A stretch of 64,000 nucleotides of DNA, taken from contig NZ_CP031093.1 of NCBI RefSeq assembly GCF_004851605.1, positions 1,550,001 through 1,614,000 on the forward strand, written 5' to 3'. Positions 9,506-18,407 of the stretch are shown here, one piece after another. The DNA is from Hydrocarboniclastica marina. Its GTDB lineage: Bacteria > Pseudomonadota > Gammaproteobacteria > Pseudomonadales > Oleiphilaceae. Numbering within the stretch: the stretch's first letter is position 1; every line of letters starts with the position of its first letter. Both the position numbers and the translations under genes were made by a program. Below the pieces are notes generated by a model, which saw nothing but the letters and a program-made list of their open reading frames with translations, ran no database searches and was not told the origin of the DNA.

Positions 9506-10288
9506 ATGCCTCTTGAGATCAGTGCGGACCAGATCGGGCAATGGGTGGGTGGTCACCTCTGGCCACTCTTCCGCATCGCCAGTTTTCTCATGGTGATGCC
9601 CGTAATCGGGACCAATCTGGTGCCGGTGCGAGTCCGCATGGGGCTGGCCCTTCTCATTACCATTATCGTCGTACCGCTGATTGGCCCCGTGCCCGCCGTA
9701 GATCCTCTCTCCGCAACGGCCGTACAGATAACACTCCAGCAGATCCTCATCGGTACTGCCATGGCTTTCGCTGTGACGTTGCTGATGCAGGTGTTTATCG
9801 TGGCAGGCCAGATTATCGCCATGCAGATGGGGCTTGGGTTCGCCTCCATGATGGACCCGTCCAACGGCGTTCAGGTTACTGTTCTGTCCCAGTTCTATCT
9901 GGTGGCGGTCACGCTGGTGTTTCTGGCACTGAACGGTCATCTGGTCGTTATTGAGAGCCTGATAGAAAGCTTTCGCGTTATGCCGGTAGCAGCCGATGGG
10001 CTTAGCCTCAACAGCATCTGGGCGCTCATTGTCCGGATAAGCTGGGTCTTTTCTGCAGCGATGCTTGTTGCATTGCCGGCTGTGACTGCGGTCCTGATTG
10101 TGTATCTCTCTTTCGGCGTGATGACCCGCGCCGCGCCTCAGATGAATATTTTCGCGATTGGCTTTCCTATCTCGCTGCTGTTCGGGCTTTTTGCTACCTG
10201 GGTGCTCCTGGGCGGGTTGGCGCCCAAGTTCATGGCCCTGAGCGAAAATACCTTCATGTTCCTGCGCCAGCTCCAGACGGGGCTGTGA
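9506..10288 (+). CDS. fliR: Flagellar export gate protein FliR
   Basis: 260 residues with about six hydrophobic helices. FliR-specific features include RIASFLMVMPVIGTNLVPVR near the N-terminus, the GLGFASMMDPSNG motif in the middle and APQMNIFAIGFPI near the C-terminus. FliR is the single-copy subunit that closes the FliP5 ring and contacts FlhB. The last codons and stop lie inside the first copy of an 18-bp tandem repeat that fills the fliR-flhB gap. Confidence 0.96.
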   Translation: MPLEISADQIGQWVGGHLWPLFRIASFLMVMPVIGTNLVPVRVRMGLALLITIIVVPLIGPVPAVDPLSATAVQITLQQILIGTAMAFAVTLLMQVFIVAGQIIAMQMGLGFASMMDPSNGVQVTVLSQFYLVAVTLVFLALNGHLVVIESLIESFRVMPVAADGLSLNSIWALIVRISWVFSAAMLVALPAVTAVLIVYLSFGVMTRAAPQMNIFAIGFPISLLFGLFATWVLLGGLAPKFMALSENTFMFLRQLQTGL

Positions 10289-10350
10289 CTATGCCAGGGG
10301 CTGTGACTATGCCATGGGCTGTGACTATGACAGGGGTTATGGCCATGACG
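10279..10350 (+). repeat. 18-bp tandem repeat between fliR and flhB
   Basis: Four adjacent 18-base units: 10279-10296 and 10297-10314 are identical (GGGGCTGTGACTATGCCA), 10315-10332 differs at two positions and 10333-10350 is degenerate. The fliR stop codon is in the first unit, so the copies extend the spacer to flhB. Each unit carries a TGA and an ATG. Confidence 0.85.
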
Positions 10351-10365
10351 GAGGACTGCTGAAGG

Positions 10366-11502
10366 ATGGCTGAAGACAGCAGTGGCGGTCAGGAAAAAAC
10401 CGAAGACCCGACCCAGCGACGCCTCGACAAATCCCGTGAGGACGGCCAGGTCGCCCGCTCTCGCGAACTTGGCACAATGGCCGTACTCATGACCGGGGCG
10501 GCGGGCCTGATGATCTTCGGCGGCTCCATCGGTAGCGGCATGATGGACATCATGCGGGACAACTTCGCGCTTTCCCGGTCTGCCATCGAACAGCCGGGCC
10601 AGATGATGGAGCACCTGCGCGATGCCGGGTGGCACATGGGGCTACTGACGCTGCCGTTGCTGGTTATCCTGTCGATCTCAGCCATTGTTGGCACCATCGG
10701 CATTGGCGGCATACTGCTGAGCGGTAAAGCCTTACTGCCCAAATTCAGCCGGATGAATCCCGTTAGCGGGCTGAAAAAAATGATCGGCCCTAACTCCCTA
10801 GTGGAACTGGTCAAAAGTATCGCCAAGGTTTCATTGGTGCTTACCATTGCGCTCACGGTACTCAACATGCGAGTTGAAGACCTGCTGGCAATGGAATGGG
10901 AAGCGCCCGAGCCTGCGATAGAACATATGCTCTGGACGGTGGGCTGGACGTTTTTCCTGCTTTCCTGCTCGATGATCCTGGTAGCAGCGATTGATGTTCC
11001 CTTCCAGATTTATAGCCATCAGAAAAAACTCAAGATGACCAAGCAGGAGGTCAAGGATGAGTTCAAAGAGACGGAAGGTAAGCCTGAAGTCAAAGGGCGC
11101 ATCCGCCGCCTGCAAATGGAGATGTCCCAGCGGCGGATGATGCAGGACGTACCAACAGCCGATGTCGTCATTACCAACCCGACCCACTACGCCGTCGCCC
11201 TGAAGTATGATGCCAAGAGCATGGGCGCGCCAATTGTGGTCGCCAAGGGCGCTGACGAAATCGCCCTGACGATAGGGCGTATTGCTCGCGAGAATAAAGT
11301 CGAACTGTTGCAGTCGCCGCCGCTGACCCGCGCTATTTACCATTCCACGGAGATTGGTGGCGAGATTCCGGGCGGCCTGTATATCGCCGTAGCTCAGGTA
11401 CTGGCATACCTCTACCAACTGAGGCAGTACCGCCGGGGGCAGGGCGACCGCCCACCGAAGCCTGATACACCGATACCCGATGAGCTCAGGCGCGACAGCT
11501 GA
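10366..11502 (+). CDS. flhB: Flagellar export switch protein FlhB
   Basis: 378 residues: a charged N-terminus (QEKTEDPTQRRLDKSREDGQ), four membrane helices between about 38 and 220, and a cytoplasmic domain holding the self-cleavage motif NPTH at 271-274 followed by YAVALKYD. Cleavage between Asn271 and Pro272 allows the change from hook to filament export signalled by FliK. The start is set by ATG 10366, with GGAGG at 10350 and GAAGG next to the codon. The spacer from fliR is filled by an 18-bp repeat. A separate FlhB C-terminal-like gene occurs at 26670-26960. Confidence 0.97.
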   Translation: MAEDSSGGQEKTEDPTQRRLDKSREDGQVARSRELGTMAVLMTGAAGLMIFGGSIGSGMMDIMRDNFALSRSAIEQPGQMMEHLRDAGWHMGLLTLPLLVILSISAIVGTIGIGGILLSGKALLPKFSRMNPVSGLKKMIGPNSLVELVKSIAKVSLVLTIALTVLNMRVEDLLAMEWEAPEPAIEHMLWTVGWTFFLLSCSMILVAAIDVPFQIYSHQKKLKMTKQEVKDEFKETEGKPEVKGRIRRLQMEMSQRRMMQDVPTADVVITNPTHYAVALKYDAKSMGAPIVVAKGADEIALTIGRIARENKVELLQSPPLTRAIYHSTEIGGEIPGGLYIAVAQVLAYLYQLRQYRRGQGDRPPKPDTPIPDELRRDS

Positions 11503-11582
11503 CGCCACAAGACTATTGGTGCTCAGGCCCGATAACATTTCCCGCCCCAATCTGACAGCACCCGCACGGCGTGAGTACGGGT

Positions 11583-11598
11583 TGGTACGCATCTTGCG
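11583..11598 (+). promoter_or_regulatory. Sigma-54 promoter upstream of flhA
   Basis: TGGTACG-CATC-TTGCG keeps the invariant GG and GC at the right spacing and differs from the -24/-12 consensus only at the fourth base and the last. It lies in the 171-bp flhB-flhA gap, about 75 bases before the flhA start, and probably drives flhA-flhF-fleN and perhaps fliA. Confidence 0.75.
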
Positions 11599-11673
11599 AT
11601 ACTCCTCCTGAAGCTGCCCTGGCGTCAAAAAACCGGCAGCGCTTTTTCTGATTCAGGTGGAGTGAGCGGTTAG

Positions 11674-13833
11674 ATGCAACGGGCTGCCGTATTCAACAAC
11701 ATGAGAACCATGGCGCACGGGAACCTGGGTATACCCCTGATGGTTATCGTGCTGCTGGGCATGATGACGTTGCCCGTCCCGGTATTCCTGCTGGATGTGC
11801 TGTTCACCTTCAATATTGTGCTTTCCCTCGTGGTCTTGCTGGTCTGTGTCTATGCGATGCGCCCCATGGATTTTGCCGCCTTCCCCACGGTATTGCTGAT
11901 TGCGACCCTTCTGCGCCTCGCTCTGAACGTCGCCTCAACCCGTATCGTTCTCATGAATGGCCACGAAGGCGGAGATGCTGCCGGTAAGGTAATTGAGTCT
12001 TTTGGCGCGGTGCTGATCGGCGGCAACTATGCCGTCGGTATTGTCGTTTTTGCCATCCTGATGATCATCAACTTCGCTGTTGTGACCAAAGGCGCGGGCC
12101 GGGTTTCGGAAGTTAGCGCGCGTTTCACCCTCGATGCGATGCCCGGCAAGCAAATGGCCATTGACGCCGACCTCAACTCGGGGCTGATCGACCAGGATGA
12201 AGCCCGGCTCCGGCGCGAGGAGGTAGGCCAGGAAGCTGACTTCTACGGCTCGATGGACGGTGCCTCCAAGTTTGTTCGCGGCGATGCGATCGCCGGCCTG
12301 CTGATACTGTTCATTAACCTGATTGGCGGTATCGCCATCGGCATGGCTCAACACAGCCTCAACTTTTCCAGTGCGGTTGAAACCTATGCGCTGCTGACCA
12401 TTGGTGATGGGCTTGTCGCCCAGATTCCTTCATTGCTGTTGTCCACCGCTACCGCCATTATTGTGACCCGCGTGGGCAAGGCCCAGGATATGGGCACCCA
12501 GGTGCTGGGGCAGCTGTTTACCGCGCCGCGAGCACTGGCTATCAGCGGCGGTATCCTGGTGCTGATGGGTCTGATTCCCGGCATGCCGCATGTGGCGTTT
12601 CTGAGCATGGGCGGCGGTGCTGTCTGGATCGCCTGGTGGATCAAGCGCAAAGCTGACCAGGCGGTTGAGGAGGACGCAGAAGTGTTCCCTCAGCGTGCAT
12701 TGCCAGGGCAACCCAAACCCAAGAGTCTCGCTGGCCCAGTCTCCGGCGAGGCCTTGCCGGCGCCGGGCGAATCCCGGGAGCTGGGTTGGGACGACGTAGT
12801 CACTGTCGACATCATTGGCCTCGAGGTCGGCTATCGCCTAATCCCGCTGGTCGACAAATCCCAGGGCGGTCAGCTGCTGACACGCATCAAAGGCGTTCGG
12901 AAGAAGCTGTCGCAGGATCTGGGCTTTCTCATGCCGTCAGTCCATATCCGGGATAACCTGGACCTGATGCCAAACGTCTACCGCATTACCCTGATGGGCG
13001 TCACCCTGGCCGAAGCCGAAATTCATCCGGAACGTGAACTCGCGATCGACCCCGGTCAGGTTTTTGGCAAGGTTGAGGGTATTGCCGGCAAAGACCCGGC
13101 GTTCGGGCTGGATGCAACCTGGATCGATGCGAGTCAGCGCGACCAGGCCCAGACTCTGGGGTACACGGTAGTGGATGCCAGCACTGTCGTAGCCACACAC
13201 CTGAACCAGATCCTGCAGAAACATGCTCACGAGTTGCTCGGCCATGAAGAGGTCCAGAAATGGCTGGATCAGTTGGAGAAGATGTCGCCAAAACTGTCCG
13301 AAGAGCTTATTCCAAATACTTTATCTATCAGTCTGTTGCTTAAGGTTCTTCAGAATCTGCTTTTGGAAGAGGTGCCGATTCGCGATATGCGCAGCATCGC
13401 TGAGGCAATCGTCAACGTGCAGCCACGCAGCCAGGATCCTCAGGCGCTGACCAGTGCAGCCCGACTGTCGCTGCGTCGGCTGATTATTCAGAGCATCTGC
13501 GGAAACGAATCAGATATACCGGTCATTACGCTTGATCCACAGTTGGAACAGATGTTGCTTAAGTCTAGGCAACAGAGTCAACAATCCGGCAGTGGTGATG
13601 AAATAGGGCTGGTACTGGAGCCCAACCTGGTGGAGAAGCTGCAGAGCTCGTTAAGAGACGCAGCCCAGCGCCAGGAAATGCTCGGCAAACCCGCCATCCT
13701 GTTGGTTTCCGCGCCGCTCAGGCCGGTGTTGGCCAGGTTCGTGCGATTCGGTATAGAGCGTCTGTATGTGCTTTCTTACCAGGAAATGCCGGACAACAAG
13801 CAGATTACCATCGTCTCGTCAGTCGGCCAGTAA
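11674..13833 (+). CDS. flhA: Flagellar export gate protein FlhA
   Basis: 719 residues. Eight membrane helices lie in the first about 325 residues, interrupted by the FHIPEP-family signature region RFTLDAMPGKQMAIDADLNS and the EVGQEADFYGSMDGASKFVRG loop. A flexible linker (about 330-370) leads to the large cytoplasmic domain (375-700) that forms the nonameric docking ring for chaperone-substrate complexes. ATG 11674 is preceded by GGTGGAG. A sigma-54 site stands upstream and flhF follows after 24 bases, the usual flhA-flhF-fleN order of polar flagellates. Confidence 0.97.
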   Translation: MQRAAVFNNMRTMAHGNLGIPLMVIVLLGMMTLPVPVFLLDVLFTFNIVLSLVVLLVCVYAMRPMDFAAFPTVLLIATLLRLALNVASTRIVLMNGHEGGDAAGKVIESFGAVLIGGNYAVGIVVFAILMIINFAVVTKGAGRVSEVSARFTLDAMPGKQMAIDADLNSGLIDQDEARLRREEVGQEADFYGSMDGASKFVRGDAIAGLLILFINLIGGIAIGMAQHSLNFSSAVETYALLTIGDGLVAQIPSLLLSTATAIIVTRVGKAQDMGTQVLGQLFTAPRALAISGGILVLMGLIPGMPHVAFLSMGGGAVWIAWWIKRKADQAVEEDAEVFPQRALPGQPKPKSLAGPVSGEALPAPGESRELGWDDVVTVDIIGLEVGYRLIPLVDKSQGGQLLTRIKGVRKKLSQDLGFLMPSVHIRDNLDLMPNVYRITLMGVTLAEAEIHPERELAIDPGQVFGKVEGIAGKDPAFGLDATWIDASQRDQAQTLGYTVVDASTVVATHLNQILQKHAHELLGHEEVQKWLDQLEKMSPKLSEELIPNTLSISLLLKVLQNLLLEEVPIRDMRSIAEAIVNVQPRSQDPQALTSAARLSLRRLIIQSICGNESDIPVITLDPQLEQMLLKSRQQSQQSGSGDEIGLVLEPNLVEKLQSSLRDAAQRQEMLGKPAILLVSAPLRPVLARFVRFGIERLYVLSYQEMPDNKQITIVSSVGQ

Positions 13834-13857
13834 GCTGATGTGTAGCAGGAGTGAGTC

Positions 13858-15150
13858 ATGAAGGTTAAACGTTTCTTTGCCCCGAGTATGGCCCAGGCCC
13901 TTCGGCTGGTTCGTGATGAAATGGGGTCGGACGCAGTGATCCTGTCGAACCGTCGTGTCGACAATGGCGTTGAGATCGTGACGGCACTCAACTATAACGA
14001 AGGTGAGGTACGCGCGCAGTTTGGCGTGCCTGATCCTGCGGCTCTTAACAGTGGTCGGGTAGCGGCGCTTCAGGCCGAGCACCATTTGCGCCTGGAAGGG
14101 GAGCTGGGCCGTGCGCGCAGCCACATTCGGGACGTTCGTGAGCGTGCCACTGCCCGCCAGAACCCCTCTGTGGCAGCTGCCACGCCGGCTGCCCAGCCAG
14201 AGCCGGTTGCTCCAGCGGCTCCGGCAGCTGTGGACCCGGTTCAGCCGGAAGCCTGGGCCGAGATGCGTGCAGAAATTCATTCCCTGCGAGAGCTTTTGCA
14301 GGGCCGCGCATCCGCCCCTGCTTCTTCGGCTCTGTCCGAGCGTGTGTCGCTGGTTGAGAAGCGTTTGCAGGAAAGGCTGCAGGACCTGGGACTGAGCCGC
14401 GAGTTAAGCGGCAGCCTCGCTGGCGAGCACGCCCAGGGCCGTCTGGATAATAGCTGGAAGTCGGCGCTCAAAGGCATCGCCACCTCCCTGGTGGCCGAAG
14501 GACGGGAGTGGATGGATCGCGGCGGTATTTACGCCATGGTCGGGGCCACCGGCGCCGGCAAGACCACAACTCTTGGCAAACTTGCGGCCCGCTATGTGCT
14601 GAAGTACGGCGCCGATTCGGTTGCCCTGATCACAACTGACCGCTACCGGGTCGCCGCACACGAGCAGCTGTTTGTGTTCGGGCGTATCCTCGGTGTGCCG
14701 GTGCGGGTGGTGGACGAATCCAATAACCTGGACAGCTTGCTGGACGAGCTTTCCGACAAGCGGCTGGTTCTGATCGATACCGCCGGACTCAATGCCAGCG
14801 ATCGTGGTTGGCAGGAGCAAATGGATGAGCTGGCCAGCAGCCGGCACCCGATCCAGACTTATCTGCTGATGGCCGCGACCAGCCAGGCCCGAATTATGAA
14901 ATCGACCTGGCATTTGTATAAGATGATGGGGCTCGCTGGCTGCGTCATCACCAAGCTGGACGAGGCTCTGACCGTCGGTGAGGTGCTTGAATTTATCATG
15001 GACAGCCAATTGCCCATGGCCTACTACACGGACGGCCAGAAGATTCCCCAGGATCTTCATCGCGCTGGAGCCGGTGCATTGGTTAAGCTGGCTGTTCGGC
15101 GGTTGCAGGCGCTGGCTGAAACTCCGCCACTCCTGTCAAAGGGAGCCTGA
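13858..15150 (+). CDS. flhF: SRP-like GTPase FlhF, sets polar flagellar site
   Basis: 430 residues in the B-N-G layout of FlhF. A basic N-terminal region starts MKVKRFFAPSMAQALRLVRD. A Pro/Ala/Glu-rich linker covers about 85-165, followed by the N domain and the SRP54-type GTPase domain. GTPase motifs are GATGAGKTTTLGK (about 226-238), DRYR, LIDTAGL and TKLDEA. FlhF recruits early basal-body parts to the old pole and works against FleN, encoded next, to fix flagellar number and place. A GGAG site precedes ATG 13858. Confidence 0.96.
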   Translation: MKVKRFFAPSMAQALRLVRDEMGSDAVILSNRRVDNGVEIVTALNYNEGEVRAQFGVPDPAALNSGRVAALQAEHHLRLEGELGRARSHIRDVRERATARQNPSVAAATPAAQPEPVAPAAPAAVDPVQPEAWAEMRAEIHSLRELLQGRASAPASSALSERVSLVEKRLQERLQDLGLSRELSGSLAGEHAQGRLDNSWKSALKGIATSLVAEGREWMDRGGIYAMVGATGAGKTTTLGKLAARYVLKYGADSVALITTDRYRVAAHEQLFVFGRILGVPVRVVDESNNLDSLLDELSDKRLVLIDTAGLNASDRGWQEQMDELASSRHPIQTYLLMAATSQARIMKSTWHLYKMMGLAGCVITKLDEALTVGEVLEFIMDSQLPMAYYTDGQKIPQDLHRAGAGALVKLAVRRLQALAETPPLLSKGA

Positions 15151-15291
15151 GACTGAAACGCCAGTCTGCGGCACCACAGTCGATGTAACGGCAAGCGTAG
15201 TCCGGCAGGCGATGCACCCGAGCATGAGCGACCCGATGGGTCCAGCGCCGGCTATCAATTCACAGACTAGTTGCGAGAGACAGCGCCCGGA

Positions 15292-16104
15292 ATGAGCAGA
15301 TCACACCCGGTACAAGTTATAGCCGTCAGTGGCGGTAAAGGCGGCGTCGGCAAGAGTAATGTCTCCGTCAATCTCGCCATCTCGCTGGCCGAAATGGGCC
15401 GGCGGGTCGTGGTCATGGACGCCGATCTCGGTCTGGCCAATCTTGATGTCCTTCTTGGGCTGACCACCAACCGTACTCTTGAAGATGTGCTGGAGGGCCA
15501 CTGCAGCCTGCGGGACGTCATGGTGCCAGGTCCCGCCGGTATCCGTATCGTGCCTGCTTCGTCGGGCACCCAGCGCATGACTCAGTTGAGCAACCTTGAG
15601 CACGCCGGCGTCATCAATGCGTTCAGCGAACTGGGCGACGACATCGACGTTCTTATCGTCGACACGGCCGCGGGCATCTCGGAAAGCGTCGTCAGCTTTC
15701 TCCGCGCGTCCCAGGAAATTCTGCTGGTGGTGTGCGATGAGCCAACGTCGATCACCGACTGCTATGCCCTCATCAAACTGATGAACCGGGACTACGGCAC
15801 CCACCGGTTTCGGGTACTTGCCAACATGGTGCGAACGCCTCAGGAAGGCAAGGTGCTGTATGACAAACTGGCGCGCGTGACCGAGCGCTTTCTCGATGTT
15901 GCGCTACAATACGTGGGCAGCCTGCCGCTGGACGAGGCGGTACGCAAGGCTGTCCAGAAGCAGAAGGCCTTCGTCGATGTCTATCCCCGTGCCAAGGCTT
16001 CTCAGGCCATGCGCTCTATTGCGCAGAAGGTCGATAACTGGCCGCTACCGTCAACACCGCGGGGCCATCTTGAGTTCTTCGTGGAACGTCTTGTGCAGGG
16101 TTAG
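15292..16104 (+). CDS. fleN: MinD-like ATPase FleN (FlhG), flagellar number regulator
   Basis: 270 residues of the MinD/ParA family with the deviant Walker A motif SGGKGGVGKSNVSVNLA near the N-terminus, the VMDADLGLANLDVLLGL switch region and a short C-terminal amphipathic tail. It keeps the number of polar flagella at one or few, partly by restraining the master regulator FleQ in Pseudomonas. I take ATG 15292; the in-frame TTG at 15271 adds seven residues and has no clear ribosome site. The 141-bp gap after flhF holds no obvious terminator. Confidence 0.95.
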   Translation: MSRSHPVQVIAVSGGKGGVGKSNVSVNLAISLAEMGRRVVVMDADLGLANLDVLLGLTTNRTLEDVLEGHCSLRDVMVPGPAGIRIVPASSGTQRMTQLSNLEHAGVINAFSELGDDIDVLIVDTAAGISESVVSFLRASQEILLVVCDEPTSITDCYALIKLMNRDYGTHRFRVLANMVRTPQEGKVLYDKLARVTERFLDVALQYVGSLPLDEAVRKAVQKQKAFVDVYPRAKASQAMRSIAQKVDNWPLPSTPRGHLEFFVERLVQG

Positions 16105-16214
16105 TCTGGCACTTGCATCAGCTGGATCTTCAGTCGGGTCAGGCCAGAAACGGTTAAAGGGCGGAGCCCCTGGATTGTTGTATTCGCACGCACAATAGCG
16201 GAAAGTCGGGAACC

Positions 16215-16949
16215 ATGACGTCGCCGAAAAATCTCGAACTTTACAAGCGTAACGGTCGTTCCCATGCAGATGAGATGGTCCGTGAGCACACGCCTCTGGT
16301 AAAGCGGATTGCGCTCCACCTTCTCGGCAGATTGCACGATTCAGTGCAGCTGGATGACCTCATGCAGGCAGGCATGATCGGTTTGCTGGAAGCTGTCGGC
16401 AAATATGACCCGACCCAGGGAGCTTCTTTTGAAACCTACGCGGGTATTCGCATCCGCGGGGCGATGGTTGATGAAATCCGTCGTGGCGACTGGGTGCCTC
16501 GTTCAGTTCATCGCAACGCCCGTAAAATTGCGCAGGCTATCCGCACTGTCGAGGAGCGGGAAGGGCGGGATGCCCGTGATAAAGAAGTCGCCGCAGAGCT
16601 GAATATGTCGCTGGATGAGTATTACAGCTGCATCAGCGATGCGAGCAGCGGCAAACTCTTCAGTCTTGACGAAATGGAAGAGACCGGTGACGCGCCGATA
16701 GTGCTCGACGATAGCGAGGAAGGCGATCCGCTAGATGCGTTGCAGTCCAGCAGTTTCCGGGTTGGTCTCGCCCGGGCTATTGAAAGCCTGCCTGAGCGTG
16801 AGTGCCTCGTGCTTGGGCTTTACTACCAGGAAGAGCTCAACCTCAAGGAAATCGGCGCCGTGCTTGGTGTTAGTGAATCCCGCGTCAGCCAGATTCATAG
16901 TCAGGCGACAATGCGCCTGAAGGCCAGGATGAGCGACTGGCAAGAATAA
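16215..16949 (+). CDS. fliA: Flagellar sigma factor FliA (sigma-28)
   Basis: 244 residues. Region 2 (HADEMVREHTPLVKRIALHL to the MVDEIRRGDWVPRSVHR segment) and region 4 (PERECLVLGLYYQEELNLKE followed by VLGVSESRVSQIHSQA) are typical of the FliA/WhiG class. It transcribes the class IV flagellar and chemotaxis genes (flagellin, motor, che) once FlgM has been secreted. ATG 16215 has a good CGGGAACC-type ribosome site. The upstream HsbA-like protein may act on FlgM and so on this factor; that is inference from Pseudomonas. Confidence 0.97.
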   Translation: MTSPKNLELYKRNGRSHADEMVREHTPLVKRIALHLLGRLHDSVQLDDLMQAGMIGLLEAVGKYDPTQGASFETYAGIRIRGAMVDEIRRGDWVPRSVHRNARKIAQAIRTVEEREGRDARDKEVAAELNMSLDEYYSCISDASSGKLFSLDEMEETGDAPIVLDDSEEGDPLDALQSSSFRVGLARAIESLPERECLVLGLYYQEELNLKEIGAVLGVSESRVSQIHSQATMRLKARMSDWQE

Positions 16950-17186
16950 ACTGAAACCAACCCCTTCCGTACTGAAGTTATTGGCCATCTGGCCGCTATT
17001 ACTTCCATAGAATCAGACTACCCGAACCCATGCTTGCCGCTCTGGCGTCAGGGGCACAAATACCGTGCGCCTGAAACGAATATTAGCGCATTTTTTACAA
17101 TGACTTACTGGATACCCGGCAGCAACCGACTAGACTGAACAGGACACTAGGTATTGCTGTCCCGCTTTGACTGTGTGGAGGTCGCA

Positions 17187-17573
17187 TTGGACAAGAACAT
17201 GAAGATCCTAATCGTGGACGATTTTTCGACCATGCGCAGAATTATCAAGAACCTGTTGCGGGATCTTGGCTTTACCAACACGGATGAGGCCGATGACGGC
17301 AACTCCGCGTTGCCTATGCTCAAATCGGGCCGCTATGACTTCCTGGTGACAGACTGGAACATGCCGGGCATGACCGGACTGGATCTGCTCAAGCACGTAC
17401 GTGCTGATGACAACCTGAAGCACTTACCGGTGCTTATGGTAACCGCCGAAGCGAAGCGGGAGCAGATCGTAGCGGCTGCTCAGGCCGGCGTGAATGGCTA
17501 CGTCGTGAAGCCGTTTACGGCGGCGGTGCTGAAAGAGAAGATCGAGAAAATTTTCGAGCGGATCCAATCCTGA
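17187..17573 (+). CDS. cheY: Chemotaxis response regulator CheY
   Basis: A 128-residue single receiver domain: DD in [11 protein letters not shown], phospho-Asp in [12 protein letters not shown], Thr in [11 protein letters not shown] and Lys in YVVKPFTA. CheY-P diffuses to FliM and alters rotation. I place the start at TTG 17187, five bases after GGAG, giving the family N-terminus [16 protein letters not shown] 17199 is the alternative but sits about 17 bases from the ribosome site. The 237-bp region before it separates cheY from fliA and probably holds a promoter, but I cannot pick one out with confidence. Confidence 0.96.
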   Translation: MDKNMKILIVDDFSTMRRIIKNLLRDLGFTNTDEADDGNSALPMLKSGRYDFLVTDWNMPGMTGLDLLKHVRADDNLKHLPVLMVTAEAKREQIVAAAQAGVNGYVVKPFTAAVLKEKIEKIFERIQS

Positions 17574-17591
17574 CGCGTGGGCTAGTACAGC

Positions 17592-18383
17592 ATGAGTAAG
17601 AAACAACAGCAGCGCGCTCTGGATAACGCGTTTGAGGAACAACTACGCGAACAGTCGAGCAGGCTTCAGGTTGCGTTAGACAGCGGCGACATGACTGCCG
17701 CCCTTCAGGTCGTGGCCGAGCTGGGCTCAGCACGGGACCAGAAGCTCTACCAGGAAGTCGGCCGGCTGACGCGCAGTCTCCATGAGTCGATCAGAAATTT
17801 CCAGATCGATGCCCAGAACACGGAACAGGTCGAAGCGCTGTCAAAAATGACTGACGCGTCCGACCGCCTGGGTTACGTCGTCGAAATGACCAGCAAGGCC
17901 GCCAATACGACCCTGGACCTGGTGGAAGAAACCATGCCCATGGCTTCCCGTATCAAGGAAGACGCTGAAGCCATACGCAAAGACTGGGCGAGATTACGCC
18001 GGCGGGAAATGAAACCGGCGGAGTTCCGGGAACTGTACGGGCGTATCGATCTGTTTCTTGATCGGCTTTCGTCGGATGCCGACAAGGTCTACGCCAGCCT
18101 TTCGAACATATTGATGGCCCAGGACTTCCAGGACTTGACCGGCCAGGTCATCGCGAAAGTGACCAACCTCGTCAAGGAAGTCGAGGAGAGCCTGGTAGGT
18201 CTTGTGGTGATGGCCGGCAGCGTCGACAAACTGACCGGCATCGTTCACGAAGGTCTTGAAAAAAGCACGGCCCCGGCAGATAGCCTGCAAGGCGAAGGTC
18301 CGCAAATGCACGCGCAGGAGCGGGAAGATACCGTCTCCAACCAGGATGATGTCGACGACCTCTTGTCCAGTCTCGGATTCTGA
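17592..18383 (+). CDS. cheZ: CheY-P phosphatase CheZ
   Basis: 263 residues, mostly long helices, with the catalytic segment MAQDFQDLTGQVIAKV holding the conserved Asp and Gln that insert into the CheY active site. The extreme C-terminus, DVDDLLSSLGF, is the CheY-binding peptide. CheZ hydrolyses CheY-P and so terminates the signal. It lies 18 bases after cheY and 24 before cheA, in the cheYZA order of polar flagellates. Confidence 0.95.
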   Translation: MSKKQQQRALDNAFEEQLREQSSRLQVALDSGDMTAALQVVAELGSARDQKLYQEVGRLTRSLHESIRNFQIDAQNTEQVEALSKMTDASDRLGYVVEMTSKAANTTLDLVEETMPMASRIKEDAEAIRKDWARLRRREMKPAEFRELYGRIDLFLDRLSSDADKVYASLSNILMAQDFQDLTGQVIAKVTNLVKEVEESLVGLVVMAGSVDKLTGIVHEGLEKSTAPADSLQGEGPQMHAQEREDTVSNQDDVDDLLSSLGF

Positions 18384-18407
18384 ACCGCTTTCCTGAGGAG
18401 TAACTGC

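Noticed and set aside
16100-16130. TGGCAC...TTGC sequence before fliA as a sigma-54 promoter
   Set aside because: The two elements are about five bases too close.
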